Shown here: one piece after another, positions 33,501 to 46,967 of the stretch
Numbering within the stretch: position 1 is the first letter of the stretch
Layout: every line of letters starts with the position of its first letter
Made by a program: the position numbers and the translations under genes
The notes under the pieces: generated by a model
Database searches by the model: none
Told to the model about the DNA's origin: nothing
Seen by the model: only the letters and a program-made list of their open reading frames with translations
Assembly: GCF_043641665.1 (NCBI RefSeq)
Contig: NC_092182.1
Coordinates: 19,963,241-20,027,240 of the forward strand
Direction: 5' to 3'
Length of the DNA: 64,000 bases
From: Enoplosus armatus
Lineage: Eukaryota > Chordata > Actinopteri > Centrarchiformes > Enoplosidae

Positions 33501-36500
33501 TGAAGTTTATAGCTGAGTTACTAGTAACTTCACCTTAACTCACTCCACTCCAGCAGTTTCTGTACCAAAATTAAAAAAAATCACTTTGTCATTGTGTTTT
33601 TGCAGGTTGAAGTCACACTTGGCAGAGCAGAACATTACGAGTAAATTGCTCAATTTTATTTTTATTATGTCGCAAAGGCAATTATATCATGATTAACAAA
33701 AGAAAGGTCATTATGGAATAGGTGTTGGTTATGTGGTGCATGCTGCCAAAAAGTGTTGGATCAGCTCATGAAAGTCAGAGAAGCGAGTCTTCTGCTTACA
33801 CAGTTCTTGAGCTTTAACATGTTTCCTGAGCTTGCAAACATGCTCTAAATTCACATAAGTGGTGTGTAAAGTGCCACAAAATGTAATGCTCGATAACTTT
33901 GACCGCATTGCTTGTCTCAGCAAGATCACTGGTCCTAATCAGGAATCGACTGGTGCAAAAAAAGTGCTTGGGAGATGACATGGGGAGGCCACATCATCAC
34001 ACAGAAACTACAAAATCAAAGAGTTCCTTCCAAAGCGGATTTTTTCAAATGTGGGTTCATTTGCATATATATTATGATTGTTCACCGGAGAGAAGATTAT
34101 CATTGGGGAGGCATAAGTAGGCAATTTAGTATTAGGTCAAGGTTTTTAAAGGCTCAAATGTGATCCATCATGGCAAGGTGTTGCATGTTATTACTGTATT
34201 TTGCTTTTTTTAATTTGTTGTGTGATTGCTTGTCGATGAAATAGAGATTTGTTTGGGTTCACTTCACCTCTCGGTGGCCCTCGTTTACATTTCTATGATC
34301 TTGTCCAAAGTGGCATAATAACTGTGTCACAGGTGCACCATCATTATGATGTGATTATCAAAACTCTGCTACCAGGAATCATTGCAGTTATTAATTTTCA
34401 AGGACGCTGCACAAACAATCCGATCCTCGTTAGTATATGAGTTCAATTAGCGCTAATTGGATAATTACCTGAGATTATATCAAGATGTGTTCATTGTTGT
34501 GTCGCACAGCCTGTGGTAGGAACACCAATTTGATACAATTGGAGTATTAACTGCTATGGAGGAAGATTTTATTTTACTGTGAGTGAGTACAGTTTTGTGA
34601 CCACAGTCTCAGGGTCAAAGTTCACTCTGAAAATCAGTGGTTGCTGGTATTTATTCACTCCTCTCATGAGGTAACAAAGTGATGCAGATGCTCCTTCATT
34701 CGTTATAGTCCCCGCAAGAAAATTAAAGTGCTTGTGGCCCATAATCCAATTTAGTCTCCCCCGCCCCTCTGTAGTGAGTTTGCTGTGATTGCTTTAGGGA
34801 GCAGTGGCAGGGCAATATTAAAAATCTACCCATATTATTGTGATTGTATGCGCTTCAACTAAAGCCTCCTGACTCGGGGATCTGAGCACGGCGTCTTAAG
34901 TGCTCTCCTGGCAGCTTTGTGTTGCTTATAAGACAGAGGCTCTGGATACAATTCAATTAGGTTCAGACTGTACCACAACAGGCTGTATCTTCTTATTACA
35001 ATAAAGCATGACAATGTAGTGATGTAGTCCCACTGTGGGCCCGAGTACTGAGCTAGTTTTTGAGCAGTGCTTTTTTTATCAAAGATACGACTTTTTCAGT
35101 CAGTAAGTGGCGTGTGTGATTTCACCTGCCGTTTCCAGGGCCCCATGAACATTTCCATTCCTGCACGCATATCAAGTAAATCACTTGTTCAATTACTATT
35201 GTGTCTTTTGAAGTATGTAGCTGATTTAAATTACATAGCATTGTGGGAACTAGAAACATAATAAATCACAATCTGTAAAGTAACTTTAACTGTAAATGAT
35301 AACAAAGTTGTGATTCTCTTTATTAAATTCCACATTTTTCCGCAACAGTGACCTGCTGTTTCTCTTTAACATATAGGATGGTTAATTTGCCGTGGAATAC
35401 AGCTCTCTTGGTTGCTTATGCTAATTCTTACAATAATTTATTAAAAAGAGAAATACAAAGAAGACATCTGTTAATTAAAAAGGAAAGTGTAAAATTGGAA
35501 TCATAGTGAATCTTTGTATTGGTGTTATTAGATAAATTGTCCCAGTAATTAACTGGTGAATTATCTGTCATATTCTGCAAGCATTTAATTGGTTTTAGGT
35601 GCCATGTTACAACTGATGTTTGATGTTGCAGTGTTGAATTTGACGACAATATGTTGTGTGGCACTCAATTCAACTCTCGGTGAGAACAATAGTACCAATC
35701 CTCTCTGTCACAGCACTGTTTACTCCATCTTTAACTGCGCTTCCAACATGAAGCATGACAGATTCCCATCTCTTGTCAGTGTAATGAGCGCAGTAGAGAG
35801 AAACAGTCCTCATTTCAAATTACAGCACATACTGTCTCACATGGTGAATATTTTATTTCATTCTGTTTGTAGCAGGTAAACAACACTGTAGAGGCAGTGG
35901 AACATATTACATTTTCTTGTAATTTGGTTGGGACACGAGTTGAAAATACATCGCCAGTTGAATATTAAAGCAGTGCTCACAAAAGAAATAATGTAATATT
36001 TCATTTTTTATTCATGGATCAACTTACATTATTCCCATCATCAAGGGACAAAATCTTGTTCATGAGCACCGACAAAACTTGACCTTGTGGAATTAAAAAA
36101 AAATCCATTAAGATTTACCACCAATTATAGTCTGAAATAGTGCCCATATCCATGAGAAATAACTCCGCTGTCAGCATCCACAAAGTCATTCACAGATTTA
36201 TTGTCAGAGGAGAAGGGTATGTCTTTGTCTCATGGTTTTCAATTCTAATTCTGGTTTCTCCAGCTTTGGGACACACTTTTTCATGTTTGCAAATTGTAAA
36301 AAGCTGTTCAAAAGTATTACAATTACACAATATGTTAACCATATTATAAGATGACTGCTGCTCTCTCACATTACACACAAATTCAGGACTTCATATGATC
36401 ACCTCTAATTTGGAAGAAATAGATGAGATGACTACCTTGTTGCTCAGTTAATTCAGTGCTATTCACTCTGATAGACTCTCTGTGTCCAAACAAATTATTC

Positions 36501-37858
36501 TCATAAGCGTCTGTCAGTAGTGCTTAGTCTTAGCGCTCCATAATTTGGATGCTTGTATCACTGATGGCCCATCGCTCAGCAGGGGTCATCAATGGACCGT
36601 CTCTTCTTCGAGCAGGGCCACATTAGTTAATTGAGGTTAACTTGTATCTGTAAATGACTGTGAGCAGGTGCTGGAGGTTGATGGTGGTTGTCAAGCAGAG
36701 GCACGTCATAAATTACTTACCGCTGTGTTTTCTTTCTATGGGTATGGCCATTGTAGTTGAGTTTCAGTTTGGTGTGTGTTGATACATGCAAATGAATCAT
36801 GTTTGTCATGTATTTTATGTGTTTGTGTGGAGGAAAAAGAGACAGAACAAGAGAGAGTCAGTGTGTATGCTTCCCTACATGATACACCTGATTACGCTTT
36901 GCACTTCAAAGTAATTGCAGCAGATGCTATGTGAAGTGTTTTGCGTTGACCTAAATGCTAAATAATCTATATACTCTTTTCCAGAGTGTGCAGGATCCTC
37001 AGACTGAATTGCAGCATTATGAACATTGTTATGCTTACTATGTGAAAACGCTCTGCCACCACAGTTAATCCTAATTATTTGGCGGAATAATTAAAATCAT
37101 TGTGTGAAGAAATACCCCCCTCTTTCACATAGTGAGCCATTTACTCCCACTCAGGCCCACCCGTGGTGGCTGGCATGCCACAGCTACGCTGCCAGTTTCA
37201 GACAACATGTGGATGATATTGTGAGAGCTTGCTAACTGCAGGTCTGGGAGAGCTGGCATGCGCATACCGTATGTACCTTTCATTCAGTTAGAGGGTGAAT
37301 ATGCTATTTTTGCTGCTTTTCCATTAATCTTTTACATGTTAATCCCTATTGTCCTGCCAAAAATGCTTGTCTGCCTGCCAAACTCTTTAAATGCACATTT
37401 TAAAATGGAATCGAGACACAGTTAAAGTTGTGTCTTGCTCTACTGTCTAAAGGAATTCCTTGAAGTCCTGTCTACTTTCTACTCTTTCATGGGTCGGTTA
37501 AGGTTTTGTGTTTGAAGATGTTAGTTTAAATAAAATAGACTGTTTCATTCATCTGACTTTTTTGATGTCTCCGCTGTTGTTTGCTATTCATATCTAAGTA
37601 TTCATTTTATGAATGTGCATCCCCTAGTCCACAGTAACTAAGTCCAAATCCTTCTTGTCCAGGTACGAGATCCGGGATCCACACATGGTGGAGGAAAATG
37701 TCCTGCAGATCCTGAAGGAGAGGGCCGACTTTGACAACTATAAGCCTCGCCCCTTCAACATGCGTGAATTCTACGACCGAACGGGCCACGACATCAAGGA
37801 CATGCTGCTCTCCTGCTACTACCGAGGCATGGAGTGCAGTGCTGAAGACTTCAAAGTG
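30528..37858 (+). CDS. asic1: Acid-sensing ion channel 1, first two coding exons (3' part beyond window)
   Basis: Exon 1 is 30528-30889 and exon 2 is 37663-37858, joined through a split Arg codon (AG|G); together 186 residues. The start (ATTATGG, A at -3 and G at +4) gives [13 protein letters not shown], close to the N-termini of ASIC1a and ASIC2a. Visible parts: the His-Gly gating motif of DEG/ENaC channels (STLHGISH, His28-Gly29); transmembrane segment 1 at about residues 44-62; the extracellular palm start ([11 protein letters not shown]); [24 protein letters not shown]; and in exon 2 [19 protein letters not shown], which favours ASIC1 over ASIC2. Exon 2 ends in phase 0 at GACTTCAAAGTG before GTGAGT, just ahead of the family FTRYGKC block. 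Product: subunit of a trimeric proton-gated sodium channel in neuronal membranes. The rest of the ectodomain, TM2 and C-terminus are not in this window. Confidence 0.95.
30890..37662 (+). other. asic1 intron 1
   Basis: 6.8 kb bounded by AG|GTGTGTGTG and CTTGTCCAG|GTACGAG. The donor sits in a short TG run. The interior is AT-rich with no nested gene that I can support on either strand. Confidence 0.85.
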
Positions 37859-38850
37859 GTGAGTCAGACGTGTCAATAGTTAAATGTCCTCTGCAGGGCT
37901 AGCTGAGGCCTGCCAAGATGAAGGTCAGCTGAGTATGTTTGTTTTACAAGGTCAGCGTTGATATAGTTTATTATAACATCTATATAATATGACCTCCGTT
38001 GAGCAATCATGATTTGGGGAAATGACATGGCGGGATATATAAGGTAGTGAATTGTATAGACTGATTTTTATCCTCAGTTCAATCCGTGGGGCACCATCAG
38101 TCCAAATCCCCTGCAGGATGAAACTGAGAACCATTATGTACGCATGACTGACTCACGGGCCAAGGGCCACTGAGTGTACATCTTGGTATGGTGATACACA
38201 CCATCTACAAGTCTGCTACAAGGCCCTGCATGCTGGCCTTAGCGTGATAGTGTACAGTCTCTGAAAGGTTGAGCAATACTCTCATAAAAGGTTGAAACTT
38301 GTTCTTTTGCTGAACCCGGGGTCAGTGCCATAACACTTGCTTTATGAGTAAGAAGTTTAAAAATCTGTGAGATTTCCTGCGAGGGTTTGTTTTCCTCATC
38401 TATCAGATGGTTACAGACATCCAGTTATTACCTGGAACCTGTGTGACCTTCATATCTGCAGCACAGTGCATGGATTCATCAGATACAGCAGCAGTAAAAA
38501 ACACTGAGCTGCCTGAAGCACATGTGGTTTACATTGTCCTGATTGTAGCTATGATTGTCATCAGTGTTCTGTTCATTTTTTGTCTTGACTGTCTAATTAC
38601 AGCCACATGTTTATATTTATAGAGACTGACTGCACTACTGACCTTCTTCCCTGGGTAACACACTCACAGAAGAACAATTGGTTGGTAATTTAATGCGTAC
38701 TTTGCTGACACCAGGACATTTACAAACATAGGAATTACTTTTGATTGTTGCAGAAAAAGACATGAGCAGTTTGTCTTTTATTTGCTGGATGTTTGACTTT
38801 CTTCGCCATCTAATTTTGTCTGTGCTTTGGTTCTGGGCAGGTAGCATAGA

Positions 38851-39005
38851 GTGTGTTTATCAGAGCTTGTTTGCTGACAACAGCTGCTAACTGCTGCTGG
38901 AAATAGGGTTGGTAAGAGCGGTGACTCTCAGCAATACAGTAAATGTTTGGGCCGTAATACAATACAATGAAACAGAGCTGGCTGATATTTCTTTATGTGA
39001 TTGTC
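38851..39005 (+). repeat. Teleost interspersed repeat, copy 2
   Basis: Same family and orientation as 19341-19555: TTTATCAGAGCTT, CTGCTGG, GGGTTGGTAAGAGCGGTGA and CAGTAAA follow in the same order. More diverged and shorter than copy 1. Confidence 0.55.
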
Positions 39006-40171
39006 GCCATGATCGACCCTTTCAAATTACACGTACTTTTTGATTCAGATTAATTTTTTGGGGGGGTTTTCATTTTAATATCTAATGTGTCTGTTTTATT
39101 GTCCGATTAAATAAGGTTACTGTAATTACGGCATTAGCGAGGGGGGCCACATTGTTGTTGCATTTTTGTGTGTGAAGCATATCTATTTTTATCTTTTATA
39201 GCATAGTAATGTTGCTTCACCAGGATTTGCCTCTTCTGCTGTATGTGAGGCGGTTGGCATAAAGTCGCTCTCTTCTGTCTCTTCTGCAATGTAAAGCTCT
39301 TAACCAGTCAAAGAATTAAAATGCTAAATTAATTGATGCTAAAATGGAATTATTACTCAATACAGAAAAAGGACACAAGACAAATCCAACTCAGAAAGAT
39401 TTGTTTGAGGGGACAAAATTGATTCCTAAAATAAAACAATAAAAATCTTTAAAAAGGAGATTTAGCCCCTTTTTCCCTTTGAAGATCACAAGGCTTAAAT
39501 ACAATAAAATGTTACACATTGCAACCAGTGGCTGCCTGCTGTGGGAGTGGGAGCTAATCCACATGGAGCAACTATCCAGTGGAAGTTCATGCCAGAGCAG
39601 GTGGCGAGTGATGATGGCACTGTATTGAGAATCCTGTGGTAATTGTGACGTAATACATGTTTGTAAATGTCTCATAAAGAGACTAATCGCCATAGATCAC
39701 TTAATATCTCCTCTTTGGTACATTTAGTAGTAGATACTGCATACTCGATGTGCTCACCGTCTAGTTCCTGTCACTTGTAAAGGAAGTTGTCCTGGCCGCA
39801 GCCTTCTATGACATAAAGTGGAATGGCTCTTTAGAGGCTGAGACCTTTCCACACAAAACAGACCCTCACAAATTGCATGAACCTGTCTATGTCCAGCGAA
39901 ATGTATATCCCTGCTTTATTTTCCCAAGCCTCCAATAAATTCACTTGCATGAAGAAAGAGAGTCACCTTACTGATTTCATTACAGGTGCGCTGACAAGCA
40001 AACTGCTCTTCCAGACCGGCAGTTTGATAAATAACATACGTGCCTGCAGGCAGAGAATGTGTCTGAAAGATGGCAAGAAAAGGCTTATTGAATCTGGTCC
40101 TCTGTGTCTCTCTTACACCCTGTGTCCTTCAGTGGTCCTTTGAGGTAGAATATCTCATGCTCTGAGCGATT

Positions 40172-40183
40172 CCCCCCCCCCCC
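40172..40183. repeat. C12 homopolymer
   Basis: Run of 12 C in asic1 intron 2. Confidence 0.9.
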
Positions 40184-41420
40184 ATATCCTGTAAAACCAT
40201 GTAGTACAGCAGTGACTTCAACACGGTCCACATGGTGCAGCTCCTCTAATGTGCTGATGTGTCCACATTTACTGTAGTTAGTTGTGCTTATGGCAGATGG
40301 TGCTTCGCAGGTCTCTACTGTATTAGTACAGTAGTGGACCTGGATAGAACAGCTCAGCAGAGAGCACTAATGGTGTGGAAAGAATCTTCAGTGCGCTAGA
40401 AAAAGAAAAAAAAAGCACGACGAACACTCCCACCAGCCTCAGCCTCCAAACCCCAGAGCATGGAAGCAGTAAAACTGTGATTAAGGCTGTCGGCAGCTTC
40501 TGTTTGTTTACCCCCAGCATCGGCAGCGTGCCTCGCTAGCTGCTCCCTGGCTGTGGAAGATAGCCAGAAACAAATGGTCTCCGCTACATATGGCATCAGG
40601 GAGTCCAGTTGCATCGCATCATTTTAACAGTGCTCTGATAAAGATGGAAAATGAAACAGTCAGACTGCAGCGTGTAACACTTAATGCTGGTTGTCTCAAA
40701 TGGAACGGTGAGAATCCGCAAGTTAATACTATCTAATGTTCTTATAGATGAATGGACTTGAACGCTTCACAGCCATTATCCTATCAGAAGTACAGTATGT
40801 CCTTGTCTGAGGCCATTGTTGTCAACAATTAATGGTCACTGGTCCCAATACCCAGTGGAGTACCATATAACCAATCAGACATTACTGCTGGAAGTATTAC
40901 AGATTGGCCCCTCATTGTGTCCCTGCCCCCTCTTTCTCCTTGGAAAGACTTTTTCCTAATTAGGAATGCAGAAGGTTGGGCTTACGTCTTTTAGCTCAGC
41001 TGATATTAAAGAACAGCAGGATAGAAAAATTACCCTCAATTAATATTAATAGCTGGCCTACAGCTTCTGAACCATAGCTGCAGGAGATAATAAGAAAACA
41101 CTAAAAAGTGAGTGAAATACAAAGACATAATTAGATTTTTTTATGACCTTGTGTTTAATTAAAAAGACATACACGTCGACACATGGAGAAATCATAAATG
41201 TAAAGAATCTGTTTCAGAAGAAAATTACTGGGTATACAATCTATCTTACTGCATCCCTACGGAACCCTCTGCAGATAATATGTTGATATTTGATTGATGT
41301 CACAACCTCTAAGTTATTCCATTTTCAACACTTCAAGACACCCACGTCTAACTTCAATCACCGCGGAAAACTCTGACAGACTTATAACTTTGCAAGACTA
41401 AAAACTGAAGCAAAGGGGTT

Positions 41421-41423
<3 letters not shown>

Positions 41424-41461
<38 letters not shown>
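41424..41461. repeat. (AG)n microsatellite
   Basis: About 18 uninterrupted AG units, followed by a purine-rich stretch to about 41512. Polypurine tracts of this kind can form triplex structures. Confidence 0.95.
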
Positions 41462-41463
<2 letters not shown>

Positions 41464-44400
41464 GGCACATGAGAGAGAAAATAAGAACAAGAGAGAAAGA
41501 AAGAGGGATAGTTAGACTCAGAGACTGAAGCCCAGGTAACAACAAAGTCTTTGGGATGCAATTGAACATAATGGTCAAGTGCAGCAGAGAGGCACAAAGA
41601 GACAAAACAGCAGCTGCCACCGCAGTAGCAGCAGTAGAAGTACTATCAGCGGACACACAGGTTTGAGCTCATTTAACCTCTCAGAGACTGCAGAGCTGCA
41701 CTGTATCTGCCTTTTCCAGCTTCCCAATTGTTTGCCCAAACACAATGAAGTATGGCAGCTCAACAGGTTTCTGCTTTCCACTCTCATATTTTTATTGAAA
41801 ACAAAATGCCAGCTTCTATCCACATGCATAAAAGTAATTGTTATAGGTCATAGTGGTATTTAGATAAGATCTAAGACCCACATAATTTGAAGAATCAATC
41901 ACAATTGTACATGTGTTTCTCCATGTCCCTGGCAATGGCCAGTTCACTTGTCTGCAGTCTCCCTATGATTTGTCCTGCTATATTCACAAGGAGGTAGAGC
42001 TGCTAGCCCAGTTAGAAAAGTAGCAGCCTTGGGAGATTTGAGGACATCCTTTGAATTAAAATCAAAACTTTGAACACTTCAAAAGTGTCTAAACAATAGC
42101 TAGAAACAACAAAACATACAAAATATCCCTGAAAACCCCATCAACATTCAACCCTAACAGCATCAAATTGTCTTCAAAATTCTTAATGTTAGTCTGTCTT
42201 GCAGATAAGTTATTAAAGTTTTAGAAAAAGACAGCTTGATTGAAATATTTGAGAGATGATCTACATCTGTTAAACTATTAGTTGTGGGAGTTTAAATTAT
42301 TGCCATATTAGACAACATTTTTATTAACGTCTTTCAGTAGTTGCCATCAGCCCATTTACTTTCCCTGTCAAGTCTATGACAACCCCCCCGATCACCACCC
42401 TCCATCCTCCGATCCTCTTACATAATTACCATGATCATTCTATTGAGCTATTGGCTCAATTTCAGCTATCCATTGACCCTCAAAGTTTACCCTCGGTGGT
42501 ACAGAGAAGTAATGAGATGTGATCAATAGAGAAAGCCTTTCAGAGACACCTGCCCATACATCACATTTCACAAACACCCTTTGAATCAATCTAAAGAATC
42601 GGTTGGGATTTTTTGAAGTGTTTCTTAAATATGATTCCATCTTCACAAGTAAAAAGAAAGAATTTGTTCCTGTAATGATTTCTCCTCCCGACCAGCATGA
42701 AGTGTTAGGGAGTTGTTTTCTTTCATTTCAGTCTGAAATTCCCTCTTTTGTGTTTTCAGGGAGTGTATTTCATCGCTGATGCTGGTGGTCGTGTGTAGGC
42801 TTTGAGGCATCTGATTTCTTAGCTTAATTCCTGATGTAATCTAATTTAATTATATTAGCTGTGATGACGGTCGAGGCTGAGAGTCTTTTGAGGTACCTGC
42901 CATTTGTAATATCAGAAATTCAAACACGCTTTAATCTCCCGTTCCTCATCAACTGTTTTTGACACAGCCCACCTTTGTTCCACCCTTTTGTACTCATTGC
43001 TATTCTAGTCTCAACTATCGGCTCAAAGCCGATGATTCTGCCGGGTTTTTTTTTGGCTGGACAATTCCCACCACTTTCCCTCTTGAGGATAAATCAATCA
43101 ATTTGCTATTACTGTACAACTCAAAGACATGGATCAATTAGGTTGTTACTGAGTAATGGATGCATCCCTAATCAAAAAAATGCCTTCTCTTTGAGGGTCA
43201 CGAGGCCAGTGGCTCTCCCTGACACAGTATTGTCTTTTACTCTCATCTGGCAAGTCAAATTAGAAATGTAATTGTGAGGTAATAAGGATTTTGTAATGTG
43301 CTTATTCAAAATATGTTTTCACCCAACCAAGATGCCGAATCAGATGTTTGACACTGAACACACCAATTGGGTGGGACAATGATATAAATCTTGTAATGCT
43401 CTGGTTCCCAACCTTTCTTGTCTGTGTCACCACAGCCGTATCAGATGAACTCAACAACCCCCTTCATGCCACCACGTTCTTCATGTGTTCTTTTGAATGG
43501 TTTTTAATCTGGAACACTATTACATATCTATAAGTATATTATAAATTAACTATGTTATTTTGCATTGAAATGATACCATAGGCCTGTTATAGGGCTTTTG
43601 AAAAACCCAAGCATTTCCTTTGCCCTCCTACAAGCATACACAAAAAAGCCCTTTTCACCTGACCTCTTGGTTGTATTTTTGATCGCAGAATGAAAGAAAG
43701 ATGGTTTCCTGATGTGTGAGGTGTCGGGTGGGCAAAAGGTGAAAAGAGGAGGGGAACACAGAGCAAAGCACATTCAGGAAAGATCTGAGAATCAATTTAT
43801 TCCATGTGACCCCTGTCGTTGCTCCTACATTTATGAAAATTATTTTTAATAATGAATTGGGTGGGGGAGATACGCGGTGGGGGAGAGAAAGAAAGAGAAG
43901 GAGAGAACGTATCCCGTAAAGAATCAATTATAAACACTGGTTGAGATCAGAGGCAACGGATGGCTGTGCAGGGCTTTGGAGTGAGAGAGAGGAAGAGAAA
44001 GTGGAGGGGGCAGGAAACTGTCCTGAAATAAGAGCGTCGGTGTGTGCCAGCGGGGGAGTCTCTGTTTGGCTCTGGGTTAGTGGTGCCAGGCAGCCAGTGG
44101 GAACAGAAGGAAGGAGGAAAGAGGTGGGGATTGATAGACACTGAGGGAGGCCAGCGAGACGAGCAGCGCACTAGCTGAATGAGAAGCAGGGTATTCTGAG
44201 CTCTCTGTGCTCAGGTCCTCCCTGCATGCACACAGTGTGTCAAGCTCTCAGTTCGCTCTACTCCACTGCACAAACAGCGGATGTATGGTTTAGATTCTGC
44301 AGACAGTGTTAGTGATTATTCACATGGCACTGGCAGGTGGCACACTGCTGCATTAGTCAGCTAATTACCATCCAGAGTCATGTTAGCAGGGCTGACTTTT

Positions 44401-46914
44401 CCTTTTCTTCTATTTTTCCCCTTTCCATCATTTTTGTAATTTAGTAATGTTTACAGGAAACCTGTAACATTTGCCTTGATACATTACATTTTGCGCATTT
44501 TATTCTTCCCTCTAGTTCATTAATGTCTTTGAATTCATTAAAGATAAATGACTGGAAAATGTGATTAATGGTTCTGGCATTTAAAGTTGATTCTGATAAT
44601 TACAGCAGCTGATTGATGACTGCAAGTAAGAACGTGTGCTGTTTCCTGCGATTGCATGATACAGCTTTTATCTTAACTGTGTTATTAAATATGACACTTG
44701 GGAAGGTGAGCGACAGACGGGTCAAAAAGATGTTTCTTTATTTCACAGATGACAGAGTACAGATGCTGTCATCTTGTGCTCCAGCGTCTGGGGATAGATA
44801 GAGTGAAAAAAGCAGTTGGAACACCACTAGGTCCCTGTGGGACGCTGTGTTTTCATCTCACCAGCCATTGTCTTGATTATTTTTTCTTTTCCTTGTCTCT
44901 TGGGTACATCCACTACTTTAAAAATACCCTGTCAACTTCCTTTTGACTTCAGTCTTTTTTTATTCAATGGGGGTTCGAAGTAAGGAACACTAATGAATTG
45001 GTTGTGTTCTTGTTACAGATTAGAAAAACACATAATTTACTGATAGTATTTTTAAAATCAGATTTTTACCCCTACTGCATTGATGCACTTAAGCATGTAG
45101 GCAGGTATTTTCATGAAACCCGGGGCTGTGCTGCATCTGCTTAATTCTGCCTCTCTTATTGACGGTAATGTAATCTTGTAAATAGACCTAAAAGTAGTTG
45201 CCACAGCACCCGGGTTGCTATAGAATTATGGGTTTTGATACTGAAAATGAATAACCTGTAATAAGTGGCTTGGAGGACTACTGCTGATAAAGAAACACAT
45301 TATAGGAATAGGATTACAGAGAAAAGCTGAAATAATGTTTTAGCCTCTTCACTCTTACAGGTGATGAACAGGACAGGTAGTCAATTCGCTGTTTCTTTTA
45401 CTTAGGTAAGAAGAGCCTTACAATGTCTTAAGATAGTGCAAAAAACGAGTGGAATATTTCAGAGTACAATAAAGTATTCATTTACAGGCGATGGAGCAGC
45501 CATGCATGAGACCCCATGCTGATAAGTCCTTATCTCGCATTGTTTTGATACTCTTTGTTGAATACATGTGTGATTTCATCACTCAGATGTAATATGATGA
45601 TCTGGTTTTGATGTGTTGGCAGCACCTGCACTCACATGTCTTAGCTGCCCCAGTTAGTCAGTCAGTCAACTGTTGTTGACTGAATTAATATAATGTGCTT
45701 CCTGATGAAAATAGGGACTTGTCACTCAAGGCTCAAACAACCTCTGTGTGTCCTTGTTATCATCTGTTTACCCACTAAGGACTGAAGGCAGCAGCTTATC
45801 CACCATTTATTGCAAGTCCATACTGTTTCAAATCATACTTACTACCAGAATCTAGCTCTAGCGACCACCTCTGGTTTAGGTTTTTATCTCAATGTTGTTG
45901 TTTTACTACAATGGCACTGTGCTTAGGCTGACTATCAATAAGAAAATGGTAATAACACAAGAATATGAAAGAGTTAATTTACCAAGAACTACAAGTTTTC
46001 TTACATGTTTGTTTTTCCTTCAACCTGCTGGTATAATTTAAGGGTGGCTGAACATTGATCTGTATCCTCCATAAAAACAGATCATACTTTTAATGTCTGA
46101 GTTCTACATGCAACAGTAAACAAACAGAAACACCCTTAAAAAGGTTAGCATTTACAAAATACACACTGAATTTAAAGATCATGTGTTAAGTCAAAAATAT
46201 TAAAAATTTCATTGATTAAAATGAAGTTACATTTAACATTTTTTCTGTGTTGGACTCGTACCCCCTAGGGTAACAGTGTGTTTAGGACCAGAGGGTGGCT
46301 GGAGGGCCTAGTGTTCACACTCAAAAATACCTCCATAATTGGAACAGTTTTAAAGACCTGAGTAAAGACACTGGCTCAGTGCTCCAGTGAGCAGTAGCTG
46401 GACAGAGGTGTGTAGCTGCCAGATCAGAGATCCACCAGTTTAAACCCACATGCCTCCCAGCAGTGTTTCAATATTCAGCCTCTGTCTGCAGGATCCCAAC
46501 GCTCTGTTTCTCATCCTCATCCGTATTCTGTCTGAATGTCGCATGTTTAATTAACAATACTGTGTAATTGATGAAATATATATAAAATAAATTCCAACCT
46601 CTGTAACCCTGGCGATGCATCCTACATTTTTATTTCCTAACCTTTTTCCTCTTTGCTGAAGACAACTGTCAGTCATTATCTTTTAATGTTTCCTGAGCTG
46701 GCAGTGTCTTTATCTCACTATTCCCTTGCGATGGATTTTTTTTTTTTCCCAGCAGTGGGGGTTGTTGAGAGAATTTAAAAGCATCAGAAATCACTTACAG
46801 ATTGCTGAGTGTACAGTTCACACCAGCCCAGTTCACTGTGTGCAGACCTCAGAAAGGTGCAGGCAGCATATTCATGCAGTCTATCTAATTCATGGCTCTA
46901 TTCAGTATTAAATA

Positions 46915-46921
46915 TGTGTGT

Positions 46922-46963
<42 letters not shown>
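46915..46963. repeat. (TG)n microsatellite
   Basis: TG dinucleotides with one TAC interruption near the left end, in asic1 intron 2. Confidence 0.95.

Positions 46964-46967
<4 letters not shown>

Noticed and set aside
40323..40614. Two overlapping minus-strand frames of 65 and 72 codons with CpG-containing sequence
   Set aside because: No similarity to any family that I recognise and no promoter or splice context in asic1 intron 2.
41354..41656. Ser-Leu repeat protein frame
   Set aside because: The apparent repeat is a translation of the GA/CT microsatellite at 41424-41461.
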